From positions 62,001 to 126,000 of the forward strand of contig NW_022985712.1 of NCBI RefSeq assembly GCF_902459465.1: 64,000 nt of DNA, written 5' to 3'. Made by a program: the position numbers and the translations under genes. Under the pieces are notes generated by a model that worked only from the letters and a program-made list of their open reading frames with translations, had not been told where the DNA came from and did no database searches. Of the stretch, positions 18,666 to 32,969 are shown one piece after another. The stretch's first letter is position 1. Every line of letters starts with the position of its first letter. This DNA comes from Asterias rubens (taxonomy: Eukaryota > Echinodermata > Asteroidea > Forcipulatida > Asteriidae).

Positions 18666-21600
18666 ACTGGGCCTGACTCTGCTTAACTTCGGTGATCAGA
18701 CGAGAACCGGTGTTTTCAGAGTAGTATGGCTGTAGACACTAACTACACTTTATGCAGTGGCCTAAGTGTCAAGTCTAGGTTTACAAAAGTTGTTTCTCTG
18801 AAGAAAAAAAATAAGAAAGTCTACGGCACCCAGTATTCCCAGGAGGTCTCCCATCCAAGTACTGACTGGGCCTGACTCTGCTTAACTTCGGTGATCAGAC
18901 GAGAACCGGTGTTTTCAGCGTAGTATGGCTGTAGACACTAACTACACTTTATGCAGTGGCTTAAGTGTCAAGTCTAGGTTTACAAAAGTTGTTTCTCTGA
19001 AGAAAAAAAAAGAAAAGTCTACGGCACCCAGTATTCAAAGGAGGTCTCCCATCCAAGTACTGACTGGGCCTGACGCTGCTTAACTTCGGTGATCAGACGA
19101 GAACCGGTGTTTTCAGAGTAGTATGGCTGTAGACACTAACTACACTTTATGCAGTGGCTTAAGTGTCAAGTCTAGGTTTACAAAAGTTGTTTGTCTGAAG
19201 AAAAAAAATAGGAAAGTCTACAGCACCCAGTAGTCCCAGGAGGTCTCCCATCCAAGTACTGACTGGGCCTGACGCTGCTTAACTTCGGTGATCAGACGAG
19301 AACCGGTGTTTTCAGCGTAGTATGGCTGTAGACACTAACTACACTTTATGCAGTTGCTTAAGTGTCATGTCTAGGTTTACAAAAGTTGTTTCTCTGAAGA
19401 AAAAAAATAGGAAAGTCTACGGCACCCAGTATTCCCAGGAGGTCTCCCATCCAAGTACTGACTGGGCCTGACGCTGCTTAACTTCGGTGATCAGACGAGA
19501 ACCGGTGTTTTCAGCGTAGTATGGCTGTCGACACTAACTAAACTTAATGCAGTGGTTTAACTGTCAAGTTTAAAAGTACAAAAGTGGTATCTTTGAGTGG
19601 AAAAAAAAGGAAAGTCTACGGCACCCAGTATTCCCAGGAGGTCTCCCATCCACGTACTGACTGGGCCTGACGCTGATTTACTTCGGTGATCAGATGAGAA
19701 CCGGTGTTTTCAGCGTAGTATGGCTGTAGACACTAACTAAACTTAATGCAGTTGTTTAACTGTCAAGTCTAAAAGTACAAAAGTGGTATCTTTGAGGGGA
19801 AAAAAAAGGAAAGTCTACGGCAACCAGTATTCCAAGGAGGTCTCCCATCCAAGTACTGACTGGGCCTGACGCTGCTTAACTTTGGTGATCAGACGAGAAC
19901 CGGTGTTTTTAGCGTAGTATGGCTGTAGACACTAACTAAACTTAATGCAGTGACTTAAGTGTCAGGTCTAGGTTTACAAAAGTTGAGTCTTTCAGGGGAA
20001 AAAAGGAAAGTCTATGGCACCCAGTATTCCAAGGAGGTCTCCCATCCAAGTACTGACTGGGCCTGACGCTGCTTAACTTCGGTGATCAGACGAGAACCGG
20101 TGTTTTCAGCGTAGTATGGCTGTAGACATTAACTACACTTTATGCAGTGGCTTAAGTGTCAAGTCTAGATTTACAAAAGTTGTTTCTCTGAAGAAAAAAA
20201 ATAGGAAAGTCTACGGCACCCAGTATTCCCAGGAGGTGTCCCATCCAAGTACTGACTGGGCCTGACGCTTCTTAACTTCAGTGATCAGACGAGAACCGGT
20301 GTTTTCAGCGTAGTAAGGCTGTAGACACTAACTACACTTTATGCAGTGGCTTAAGTGTCAAGCCTTAAAGTACAAAAGTGGTATCTCTGAAGAAAAAAAA
20401 AAATCTCTACGGCACCCAGTATTCCAAGGAGGTCTCCCATCCAAGTACTGACTGGGCCTGACGCTGATTAACTTCGGTGATCAGACGAGAACCGGTGTTT
20501 TCAGCGTAGTATGGCTGTAGGCACTAACTAAACTTAATGCAGTGGTTTCAGTGTCAAGTCTAAAATTACAAAAGCGGTATCTCTGAAGAAAAAAAAAATC
20601 TCTACGGCACCCCATATTCCAAGGAGGTCTCCGATCCATGTACTGACTGGGCCTGACGCTGCTTAACTTCGGTGATCAGACGAGAACCGGTGTTTTCAGC
20701 GTAGTATGGCTGTAGACATTAATTACACTTTATGCAGTGGCTTAAGTGTCAAGTCTAGATTTACAAAAGTTGTTTCTCTGAAGAAAAAAAATAGGAAAGT
20801 CTACGGCACCCAGTATTCCCAGGAGGTCTCCCATCCAAGTACTGACTGGGCCTGACGCTGCTTAACTTCAGTGATCAGACGAGAACCGGTGTTTTCAGCG
20901 TAGTATGGCTGTAGACACTAACTACACTTTATGCAGTGGCTTAAGTGTCAAGTCTAGATTTACAAAAGTTGTTTCTCTGAAGAAAAAAAATAGGAAAGTC
21001 TACGGCACCCATTATTCCCAGGAGGTCTTCCATCCAAGTACTGACTGGGCCTGACGCTGCTTAACTTCGGTGATCAGACGAGAACCGGTGTTTTTAGCGT
21101 AGTATGGCTGTAGGCACTAACTAAACTTAATGCAGTGGTTTCAGTGTCAAGTCTAAAATTACAAAAGCGGTATCTCTGAAGAAAAAAAAATCTCTACGGC
21201 ACCCCATATTCCAAGGAGGTCTCCGATCCATGTACTGACTGGGCCTGACGCTGCTTAAATTCTGTGATCAGACGAGAACCGGTGTTTTCAGCGTAGTATG
21301 GCTGTAAACACTAACTAAACTTAATGCAGTGGTTTAACTGTCAAGTCTAAAACTACAAATGTGGTATCTTTGAGGGGAAAAAAGGAAAGTCTAAGGCACC
21401 CAGTATTCCCAGGAGGTCTCCCATCCAAGTACTGACTGGGCCTGACTCTGCTTAACTTCGGTGATCAGACGAGAACCGGTGTTTTCAGCGTAGTATGGCT
21501 GTAGACACTAACTACACTTGATGCAGTGGCTTAAGTGTCAAGTCTAGGTTTACAAAAATTGAGTCTTTGAAGAAAAAAATTACGCTGCTTAACTTCGGTG

Positions 21601-23256
21601 ATCAGACGAGAACCGGTGTTTTCAGCGTAGTATGGCTGTAGACACTAACTACACTTTATGCAGTGGCTTAAGTGTCAAGTCTAGGTTTACAAAAGTTGTT
21701 TCTCTGAAGAAAAAAAAAGAAAAGTCTACGGCACCCAGTATTGCAAGGAGGTATCCCATCCAAGTACTGACTGGGCCTGACGCTGCTTAACTTCGGTGAT
21801 CAGACGAGAACCGGTGTTTTCAGCGTAGTATGGCTGTAGACACTAACTAAACTTAATGCAGTGGTTTAAGTGTCAAGTCTAAAATTACAAAAGTGGTATC
21901 TCTGAAGAAAAAAAAGAAAAGTCTACGGCACCCAGTATTCCAAGGAGGTCTCCCATCCAAGTACTGACTGGGCCTGACTCTGCTTAACTTCGGTGATCAG
22001 ACGAGAACCGGTGTTTTCAGCGTAGTACGGCTGTAGACACTAACTACACTGGATGCAGTGGCTTAAGTGTCAAGTCTAGGTTTACAAAAATTGAGTCTTT
22101 GAAGAAAAAATTTACACTGCTTAACTTCGGTGATCAGACGAGAACCGGTGTTTTCAGCGTAGTATGGCTGTAGACACTAACTACACTTTATGCAGTGGCT
22201 TAAGTGTCAAGTCTAGGTTTACAAAAGTTGTTTCTTTGAAGAAAAAAAAAAAAAAGTCTACGGCACCCAGTATTGCAAGGAGGTATCCAATCCAAGTACT
22301 GACTGGGCCTGACGCTGCTTAACTTCGGTGATCAGACGAGAACCGGTGTTTTCAGCGTAGTATGGCTGTAGACACTAACTAAACTTAATGCAGTGGTTTA
22401 ACTGTCAAGTCTAAAAGTACAAAAGTGGTATCTTTGAGTGAAAAAAAGGAAAGTCTAAGGCACCCAGTATTCCCAGGAGGTCTCCCATCCAAGTACTGAC
22501 TGGGCCTGACTCTGCTTAACTTCGGTGATCAGACGAGAACCGGTGTTTTCAGCGTAGTATGGCTGTAGACACTAACTACACTTGATGCAGTGGCTTAAGT
22601 GTCAAGTCTAAATTACAAAAGTGGTATCTCTGAAGAAAAAAAATAGGAAAGTCTACGGCACCCAGTATTCCCAGGAGGTCTCCCATCCAAGTACTGACTG
22701 GGCCTGACGCTGATTAACTTCGGTGATCAGACGAGAACCGGTGTTTTCAGCGTAGTATGGCTGTAGACACTAACTAAACTTAATGCAGTGGTTTAAGTGT
22801 CAAGTCTAAAATTACAAAAGTGGTATCTCTGAGGAAAAAAAAGGAAAGTCTACGGCACCCAGTATTCCAAGGAGGTCTCCCATCCAAGTACTGACTGGGC
22901 CTGACGCTGCTTAACTTCGGTGATCAGACGAGAACCGGTGTTTTCAGCGTAGTATGGCTGTAGACACTAACTACACTTATGCAGTGGCTTAAGTGTCAAG
23001 TCTAGGTTTACAAAAGTTGGTTCTTCTGAAGAAAAAAAAAGGAAAGTCTATGGCACCCAGAATTGCCAGGAGGTCTCCCATCTAAGTAGTGACTGGGCCT
23101 GACGCTGCTTAACTTCTGTGATCAGACGAGAACCGGTAGTTTTCAGCGTAGTATGGCTGTAAACACTAACTAAACTTAATGCAGTGGTTTAACTGTCAAG
23201 TCTAAAACTACAAATGTGGTATCTTTGAGGGAAAAAAAGGAAAGTCTAAGGCACCC

Positions 23257-23289
<33 letters not shown>

Positions 23290-26200
23290 ACTGGGCCTGA
23301 CTCTGCTTAACTTCGGTGATCAGACGAGAACCGGTGTTTTCAGAGTAGTATGGCTGTAGACACTAACTACACTTTATGCAGTGGCTTAAGTGTCAAGTCT
23401 AGGTTTACAAAAGTTGTTTCTCTGAAGAAAAAAAATAGGAAAGTCTACGGCACCCAGTATTCCCAGGAGGTCTCCCATCCAAGTACTGACTGGGCCTGAC
23501 GCTGCTTAACTTCGGTGATCAGACGAGAACCGGTGTTTTCAGCGTAGTATGGCTGTAGACACTAACTACACTTTATGCAGTGGCTTAAGTGTCAAGTCTA
23601 GGTTTACAAAAGTTGTTTCTCTGAAGAAAAAAAAAGAAAAGTCTACGGCACCCAGTATTCCAAGGAGGTCTCCCATCCAAGTACTGACTGGGCCTGACGC
23701 TGCTTAACTTCGGTGATCAGACGAGAACCGGTGTTTTCAGAGTAGTATGGCTGTAGACACTAACTACACTTTATGCAGTGGCTTAAGTGTCAAGTCTAGG
23801 TTTACAAAAGTTGTTTCTCTGAAGAAAAAAAATAGGAAAGTCTACAGCACCCAGTAGTCCCAGGAGGTCTCCCATCCAAGTACTGACTGGGCCTGACGCT
23901 GCTTAACTTCGGTGATCAGACGAGAACCGGTGTTTTCAGCGTAGTATGGCTGTAGACACTAACTACACTTTATGCAGTTGCTTAAGTGTCAGTCTAGGTT
24001 ACAAAAGTTGTTTCTCTGAAGAAAAAAAATAGGAAAGTCTACGGCACCCAGTATTCCCAGGAGGTCTCCCATCCAAGTACTGACTGGGCCTGACGCTGCT
24101 TAACTTCGGTGATCAGACGAGAACCGGTGTTTTCAGCGTAGTATGGCTGTCGACACTAACTAAACTTAATGCAGTGGTTTAACTGTCAAGTCTAAAAGTA
24201 CAAAAGTGGTATCTTTGAGTGGAAAAAAAAGGAAAGTCTACGGCACCCAGTATTCCCAGGAGGTCTCCCATCCACGTACTGACTGGGCCTGACGCTGATT
24301 TACTTCGGTGATCAGATGAGAACCGGTGTTTTCAGCGTAGTATGGCTGTAGACACTAACTAAACTTAATGCAGTGGTTTAACTGTCAAGTCTAAAAGTAC
24401 AAAAGTGGTATCTTTGAGGGGAAAAAAAAGGAAAGTCTACGGCAACCAGTATTCCAAGGAGGTCTCCCATCCAAGTACTGACTGGGCCTGACGCTGCTTA
24501 ACTTCGGTGATCAGACGAGAACCGGTGTTTTTAGCGTAGTATGGCTGTAGACACTAACTAAACTTAATGCAGTGACTTAAGTGTCAGGTCTAGGTTTACA
24601 AAAGTTGAGTCTTTCAGGGGAAAAAAGGAAAGTCTATGGCACCCAGTATTCCAAGGAGGTCTCCCATCCAAGTACTGACTGGGCCTGACGCTGCTTAACT
24701 TCGGTGATCAGACGAGAACCGGTGTTTTCAGCGTAGTATGGCTGTAGACATTAACTACACTTTATGCAGTGGCTTAAGTGTCAAGTCTAGATTTACAAAA
24801 GTTGTTTCTCTGAAGAAAAAAAATAGGAAAGTCTACGGCACCCAGTATTCCCAGGAGGTCTCCCATCCAAGTACTGACTGGGCCTGACGCTGCTTAACTT
24901 CAGTGATCAGACGAGAACCGGTGTTTTCAGCGTAGTATGGCTGTAGACACTAACTACACTTTATGCAGTGGCTTAAGTGTCAAGTCTAGATTTACAAAAG
25001 TTGTTTCTCTGAAGAAAAAAAATAGGAAAGTCTACGGCACCCAGTATTCCCAGGAGGTCTTCCATCCAAGTACTGACTGGGCCTGACGCTGCTTAACTTC
25101 GGTGATCAGACGAGAACCGGTGTTTTAGCGTAGTATGGCTGTAGACACTAACTAAACTTAATGCATTGACTTAAGTGTCAAGTCTAGGTTTACAAAAGTT
25201 GAGTCTTTCAGGGGAAAAAAGGAAAGTCTATGGCACCCAGCATTCCCAGGAGGTCTCCCATCCAAGTACTGACTGGGCCTGACGCTGCTTAACTTCGGTG
25301 ATCAGACGAGAACCAGTGTTTTCAGCGTAGTATGGCTGTAGACACTAACTAAACTTAATGCAGTGGTTTAACTGTCAAGTCTAAAAGTACAAAAGTGGTA
25401 TCTTTGAGTGAAAAAAAAGGAAAGTCTACGCCACCCAGTATTCCCAGGAGGTCTCCCATCCAAGTACTGACTGGGCCTGACGCTGATTAACTTCAGTGAT
25501 CAGACGAGAACCGGTGTTTTCAGCGTAGTATGGCTGTAGACACTAACTAAACTTAATGCAGTGGTTTAACTGTCAAGTCTAAAAGTACAAAAGTGGTATC
25601 TTTCAGGGGAAAAAAAAAGGAAAGTCTACGGCACCCAGTATTCCAAGGAGGTCTCCCATCCAAGTACTGACTGGGCCTGACTCTGCTTAACTTCGGTGAT
25701 CAGACGAGAACCGGTGTTTTCAGCGTAGTATGGCTGTAGACACTAACTACACTTTATGCAGTGGCTTAAGTGTCAAGTCTAGGTTTACAAAAATTGAGTC
25801 TTTGAAGAAAAAAATTACGCTGCTTAACTTCGGTGATCAGACGAGAACCGGTGTTTTCAGCGTAGTATGGCTGTAGACACTAACTACACTTTATGCAGTG
25901 GCTTAAGTGTCAGGTCTAGGTTTACAAAAGTTGAGTCTTTCAGGGGAAAAAAAGGAAAGTCTATGGCACCCAGTATTCCAAGGAGGTCTCCCATCCAAGT
26001 ACTAACTGGGCCTGACGCTGCTTAACTTCGGTGATCAGACGAGAACCGGTGTTTTTAGCGTAGTATGGCTGTAGACACTAACTAAACTTAATGCAGTGAC
26101 TTAAGTGTCAGGTCTAGGTTTACAAAAGTTGAGTCTTTCAGGGGAAAAAAAGGAAAGTCTATGGCACCTAGTATTGCCAGGAGGTCTCCCATCCAAGTAG

Positions 26201-26366
26201 TGACTGGGCCTGACGCTGCTTAAATTCTGTGATCACACGAGAACCGGTGTTTTCAGCGTAGTATGGCTGTAAACACTAACTAAACTTAATGCAGTGGTTT
26301 AACTGTCAAGTCTAAAACTACAAATGTGGTATCTTTGAGGGGAAAAAAGGAAAGTCTAAGGCACCC

Positions 26367-26399
<33 letters not shown>

Positions 26400-29300
26400 A
26401 CTGGGCCTGACTCTGCTTAACTTCGGTGATCAGACGAGAACCGGTGTTTTCAGTGTAGTATGGCTGTAGACACTAACTACACTTTATGCAGTGGCTTAAG
26501 TGTCAAGTCTAGGTTTACAAAAGTTGTTTCTCTGAAGAAAAAAAATAGGAAAGTCTACGGCACCCAGTATTCCCAAGAGGTCTCCCATCCAAGTACTGAC
26601 TGGGCCTGACTCTGCTTAACTTCGGTGATCAGACGAGAACCGGTGTTTTCAGCGTAGTATGGCTGTAGACACTAACTACACTTTATGCAGTGGCTTAAGT
26701 GTCAAGTCTAGGTTTACAAAAATTGAGTCTTTGAAGAAAAAAATTACGCTGCTTAACTTCGGTGATCAGACGAGAACCGGTGTTTTCAGCATAGTATGGC
26801 TGTAGACACTAACTACACTTTATGCAGTGGCTTAAGTGTCAAGTCTAGGTTTACAAAAGTTGTTTCTCTGAAGAAAAAAAAAGAAAAGTCTACGGCACCC
26901 TGTATTCCAAGGAGGTCTCCCATCCAAGTACTGACTGGGCCTGACGCTGCTTAACTTCGGTGATCAGACGAGAACCGGTGTTTTCAGAGTAGTATGGCTG
27001 TAGACACTAACTACACTTTATGCAGTGGCTAAAGTGTCAAGTCTAGGTTTACAAAAGTTGTTTCTCTGAAGAAAAAAAATAGGAAAGTCTACAGCACCCA
27101 GTAGTCCCAGGAGGTCTCCCATCCAAGTACTGACTGGGCCTGACGCTGCTTAACTTTGGTGATCAGACGAGAACTGGTGTTTTCAGCGTAGTATGGCTGT
27201 AGACACTAACTACACTTTATGCAGTGGCTTAAGTGTCAAGTCTAGGTTTACAAAAATTGAGTCTTTGAAGAAAAAAATTACGCTGCTTAACTTCGGTGAT
27301 CAGACGAGAACCGGTGTTTTCAGCGTAGTATGGCTGTAGACACTAACTACACTTTATGCAGTGGCTTAAGTGTCAGGTCTAGGTTTACAAAAGTTGAGTC
27401 TTTCAGGGGAAAAAAAGGAAAGTCTATGGCACCCAGTATTCCCAGGAGGTCTCCCATCCAAGTAGTGACTGGGCCTGACGCTGCTTAAATTCTGTGATCA
27501 GACGAGAACCGGTGTTTTCAGCGTAGTATGGCTGTAGACACTAACTACACTTTATGCAGTGGCTTAAGTGTCAAGTCTAGGTTTACAAAAGTTGTTTCTC
27601 CGAAGAAAAAAAATACAAAAGTCTACGGCACCCAGTATTCCCAGGAGGTCTCCCATCCAAGTACTGACTGGGCCTGACGCCGCTTAACTTCGGTGATCAG
27701 ACGAGAACCGGTGTTTTTAGCGTAGTATGGCTGTAGACACTAACTAAACTTAATGCAGTGGTTTAAGTGTCAAGTTTAAAATTACAAAAGTGGTATCTTT
27801 GAGTGGAAAAAAAGGAAAGTCTACGGCACCCAGTATTCCCAGGAGGTCTCCCATCCACGTACTGACTGGGCCTGACGCTGATTTACTTTGGTGATCAGAT
27901 GAGAACCGGTGTTTTCAGCGTAGTATGGCTGTAGACACTAACTAAACTTAATGCAGTGGTTTAACTGTCAAGTCTAAAAGTACAAAAGTGGTATCTTTGA
28001 GGGGAAAAAAAAGGAAAGTCTACGGCAACCAGTATTCCAAGGAGGTCTCCCATCCAAGTACTGACTGGGCCTGACGCTGCTTAACTTCGGTGATCAGACG
28101 AGAACCGGTGTTTTTAGCGTAGTATGGCTGTAGACACTAACTAAACTTAATGCAGTGACTTAAGTGTCAGGTCTAGGTTTACAAAAGTTGAGTCTTTCAG
28201 GGGAAAAAAAGGAAAGTCTATGGCACCCAGTATTCCCAGGAGGTCTCCCATCCAAGTAGTGACTGGGCCTGACGCTGCTTAAATTCTGTGATCAGACGAG
28301 AACCGGTGTTTTCAGCGTAGTATGGCTGTAGACACTAACTACACTTTATGCAGTGGCTTAAGTGTCAAGTTTAAAATTACAAAAGTTGTTTCTCTGAAAA
28401 AAAAAAATAGAGAAGTCTACGGCACCCAGTATTCCCAGGAGGTCTCCCATCCAAATACTGACTGGGCCTGACGCTGCTTAACTTCGGTGATCAGACGAGA
28501 ACCGGTGTTTTCAGAGTAGTATGGCTGTAGACACTAACTACACTTTATGCAGTGGCTAAAGTGTCAAGTCTAGGTTTACAAAAGTTGTTTCTCTGAAGAA
28601 AAAAAATAGGAAAGTCTACAGCACCCAGTAGTCCCAGGAGGTCTCCCATCCAAGTACTGACTGGGCCTGACGCTGCTTAACTTTGGTGATCAGACGAGAA
28701 CTGGTGTTTTCAGCGTAGTATGGCTGTAGACACTAACTACACTTTATGCAGTGGCTTAAGTGTCAAGTCTAGGTTTACAAAAATTGAGTCTTTGAAGAAA
28801 AAAATTACGCTGCTTAACTTCGGTGATCAGACGAGAACCGGTGTTTTCAGCGTAGTATGGCTGTAGACACTAACTACACTTTATGCAGTGGCTTAAGTGT
28901 CAGGTCTAGGTTTACAAAAGTTGAGTCTTTCAGGGGAAAAAAAGGAAAGTCTATGGCACCCAGTATTCCCAGGAGGTCTCCCATCCAAGTAGTGACTGGG
29001 CCTGACGCTGCTTAAATTCTGTGATCAGACGAGAACCGGTGTTTTCAGCGTAGTATGGCTGTAGACACTAACTACACTTTATGCAGTGGCTTAAGTGTCA
29101 AGTCTAGGTTTACAAAAGTTGTTTCTCCGAAGAAAAAAAATACAAAAGTCTACGGCACCCAGTATTCCCAGGAGGTCTCCCATCCAAGTACTGACTGGGC
29201 CTGACGCCGCTTAACTTCGGTGATCAGACGAGAACCGGTGTTTTTAGCGTAGTATGGCTGTAGACACTAACTAAACTTAATGCAGTGGTTTAAGTGTCAA

Positions 29301-30746
29301 GTTTAAAATTACAAAAGTGGTATCTTTGAGTGGAAAAAAAGGAAAGTCTACGGCACCCAGTATTCCCAGGAGGTCTCCCATCCACGTACTGACTGGGCCT
29401 GACGCTGATTTACTTTGGTGATCAGATGAGAACCGGTGTTTTCAGCGTAGTATGGCTGTAGACACTAACTAAACTTAATGCAGTGGTTTAACTGTCAAGT
29501 CTAAAAGTACAAAAGTGGTATCTTTGAGGGAAAAAAAAAGGAAAGTCTACGGCAACCAGTATTCCAAGGAGGTCTCCCATCCAAGTACTGACTGGGCCTG
29601 ACGCTGCTTAACTTCGGTGATCAGACGAGAACCGGTGTTTTTAGCGTAGTATGGCTGTAGACACTAACTAAACTTAATGCAGTGACTTAAGTGTCAGGTC
29701 TAGGTTTACAAAAGTTGAGTCTTTCAGGGGAAAAAAAGGAAAGTCTATGGCACCCAGTATTCCCAGGAGGTCTCCCATCCAAGTAGTGACTGGGCCTGAC
29801 GCTGCTTAAATTCTGTGATCAGACGAGAACCGGTGTTTTCAGCGTAGTATGGCTGTAGACACTAACTACACTTTATGCAGTGGCTTAAGTGTCAAGTCTA
29901 GGTTTACAAAAGTTGTTTCTCTGAAGAAAAAAAATAGAGAAGTCTACGGCACCCAGTATTCCCAGGAGGTCTCCCATCCAAGTACTGACTGGGCCTGACG
30001 CTGCTAAACTTCGGTGATCAGACGAGAACCGGTGTTTTTAGCGTAGTATGGCTGTAGACACTAACTAAACTTAATGCATTGACTTAAGTGTCAAGTCTAG
30101 GTTTACAAAAGTTGAGTCTTTCAGGGTAAAAAAGGAAAGTCTATGGCACCCAGTATTCCGAGGAGGTCTCCCATCCAAGTACTGACTGGGCCTGACGCTG
30201 CTTAACTTCGGTGATCAGACGAGAACCGGTGTTTTCAGCGTAGTATGGCTGTAGACACTAACTAAACTTAATGCAGTGGTTTAACTGTCAAGTCTAAAAG
30301 TACAAAAGTGGTATCTTTGAGGGGAAAAAAAAAGGAAAGTCTACTGCACCCAGTATTCCAAGGAGGTCTCCCATCCAAGTACTGACTGGGCCTGACGCTG
30401 CTTAACTTCGGTGATCAGACGAGAACCGGTGTTTTTAGCGTAGTATGGCTGTAGACACTAACTAAACTTAATGCAGTGACTTAAGTGTCAGGTCTAGGTT
30501 TACAAAAGTTGAGTCTTTCAGGGGAAAAAAAGGAAAGTCTATGGCACCCAGTATTGCCAGGAGGTCTCCCATCCAAGTAGTGACTGGGCCTGACGCTGCT
30601 TAAATTCTGTGATCAGACGAGAACCGGTGTTTTCAGCGTAGTATGGCTGTAAACACTAACTAAACTTAATGCAGTGGTTTAACTGTCAAGTCTAAAACTA
30701 CAAATGTGGTATCTTTGAGGGGAAAAAAGGAAAGTCTAAGGCACCC

Positions 30747-30779
<33 letters not shown>

Positions 30780-32530
30780 ACTGGGCCTGACGCTGATTAA
30801 CTTCGGTGATCAGACGAGAACCGGTGTTTTTAGCGTAGTATGGCTGTAGACACTAACTAAACTTAATGCATCGACTTAAGTGTCAAGTCTAGGTTTACAA
30901 AAGTTGAGTTTTTCAGGGGAAAAAAGGAAAGTCTATGGCACCCAGTATTCCCAGGAGGTCTCCCATCCAAGTACTGACTGGGCCTGACGCTGCTTAACTT
31001 CAGTGATCAGACGAGAACCGGTGTTTTCAGCGTAGTATGGCTGTAGACACTAACTACACTTAATGCATTGACTTAAGTGTCAAGTCTAGGTTTACAAAAG
31101 TTGAGTCTTTCAGGGGAAAAAAGGAAAGTCTATGGCACCCAGCATTCCCAGGAGGTCTTCCATCCAAGTACTGACTGGGCCTGACGCTGCTTAACTTCGG
31201 TGATCAGACGAGAATCGGTGTTTTCAGCGTAGTATGGCTGTAGATACTAACTAAACTTAATGCAGTGGTTTAACTGTCAAGTCTAAAAGTACAAAAGTGG
31301 TATCTTTGAGGGAAAAAAAAAAAGGAAAGTCTACGGCACCCAGTATTCCAAGGAGGTCTCCCATCCAAGTACTGACTGGGCCTGACGCTGCTTAACTTCG
31401 GTGATCAGACAAGAACCGGTGTTTTTAGCGTAGTATGGCTGTAGACACTAACTAAACTTAATGCAGTGGTTTAACTGTCAAGTCTAAAACTACAAATGTG
31501 GTATCTTTGAGGGGAAAAAAGGAAAGTCTAAGGCACCCAGTATTCCCAGGAGGTCTCCCATCCAAGTACTGACTGGGCCTGACTCTGCTTAACTTCGGTG
31601 ATCAGACGAGAACCAGTGTTTTCAGCATAGTATGGCTGTAGACACTAACTACACTTTATGCAGTGGCTTAAGTGTCAAGTCTAGGTTTACAAAAGTTGTT
31701 TCTCTGAAGAAAAAAAATAGGAAAGTCTACGGCACCCAGTATTCCCAGGAGGTCTCCCATCCAAGTACTGACTGGGCCTGACTCTGCTTAACTTCGGTGA
31801 TCAGACGAGAACCGGTGTTTTTAGCATAGTATGGCTGTAGACACTAACTAACTTAATGCAGTGGTTTAACTGTCAAGTCTAAAAGTACAAAAGTGGTATC
31901 TTTGAGTGAAAAAAAAAGGAAAGTCTACGGCACCCAGTATTCCCAGGAGGTCTCCCATCCAAGTACTGACTGGGCCTGACGCTGATTTACTTCGGTGATC
32001 AGACGAGAACCGGTGTTTTCAGCGTAGTATGGCTGTAGACACTAACTAAACTTAATGCAGTGGTTTAACTGTCAAGTCTAAAAGTACAAAAGTGGTATCT
32101 TTGAGGGGAAAAAAAAAGGAAAGTCTACGGCACCCAGTATTCCAAGGAGGTCTCCCATCCAAGTACTGACTGGGCCTGACCCTGCTTAACTTCGGTGATC
32201 AGACGAGAACCGGTGTTTTTAGCGTAGTATGGCTGTAGACACTAACTAAACTTAATGCAGTGACTTAAGTGTCAGGTCTAGGTTTACAAAAGTTGAGTCT
32301 TTCAGGGGAAAAAAAGGAAAGTCTATGGCACCCAGTATTGCCAGGAGGTCTCCCATCCAAGTAGTGACTGGGCCTGACGCTGCTTAAATTCTGTGATCAG
32401 ACGAGAACCGGTGTTTTCAGCGTAGTATGGCTGTAAACACTAACTAAACTTAATGCAGTGGTTTAACTGTCAAGTCTAAAACTACAAATGTGGTATCTTT
32501 GAGGGGAAAAAAGGAAAGTCTAAGGCACCC

Positions 32531-32563
<33 letters not shown>

Positions 32564-32969
32564 ACTGGGCCTGACGCTGCTTAACTTCGGTGATCAGACG
32601 AGAACCGGTGTTTTTAGCGTAGTATGGCTGTAGACACTAACTAAACTTAATGCATCGACTTAAGTGTCAAGTCTAGGTTTACAAAAGTTGAGTTTTTTAG
32701 GGGGAAAAATGGAAAGTCTATGGCACCCAGTATTCCCAGGAGGTCTCCCATCCAAGTACTGACTGGGCCTGACGCTGCGTAACTTCGGTGATCAGACGAG
32801 AACCGGTGTTTTCAGCGTAGTATGGCTGTAGACACTAACTACACTTGATGCAGTGGCTTAAGTATCAAGTCTAGATTTACAAAAGTTGTTTCTCTGAAGA
32901 AAAAAAATTGGAAAGTCTAAGGCACCCAGTATTCCCAAGCGCTCTCCCCTCCAAGTACTTATTCTTTAA

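Larger units (their letters stand above)
14397..32958 (-). rRNA. 5S rRNA array 2 (about 96 gene 5' ends)
   Basis: All genes are on -. Approximate 5' ends: 14514, 14710, 14909, 15106, 15305, 15502, 15702, 15899, 16097, 16292, 16485, 16682, 16879, 17016*, 17214, 17411, 17548*, 17746, 17943, 18141, 18340, 18540, 18737, 18936, 19134, 19333, 19532, 19731, 19930, 20127, 20326, 20522, 20717, 20916, 21115, 21309, 21506, 21643*, 21841, 22038, 22175*, 22373, 22570, 22768, 22965, 23164, 23361, 23560, 23758, 23957, 24154, 24353, 24552, 24749, 24948, 25146, 25343, 25541, 25741, 25878*, 26076, 26274, 26471, 26670, 26807*, 27005, 27204, 27341*, 27539, 27738, 27936, 28135, 28333, 28532, 28731, 28868*, 29066, 29265, 29463, 29662, 29860, 30059, 30256, 30466, 30654, 30851, 31048, 31245, 31446, 31643, 31842, 32040, 32240, 32438, 32635, 32833. 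Asterisks mark 3'-truncated copies. Each full gene is 120 nt with boxes A, IE and C. Spacers are about 78 bp and come in several classes. The array decays inside a 5S fragment at 32925-32958. Confidence 0.95.
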
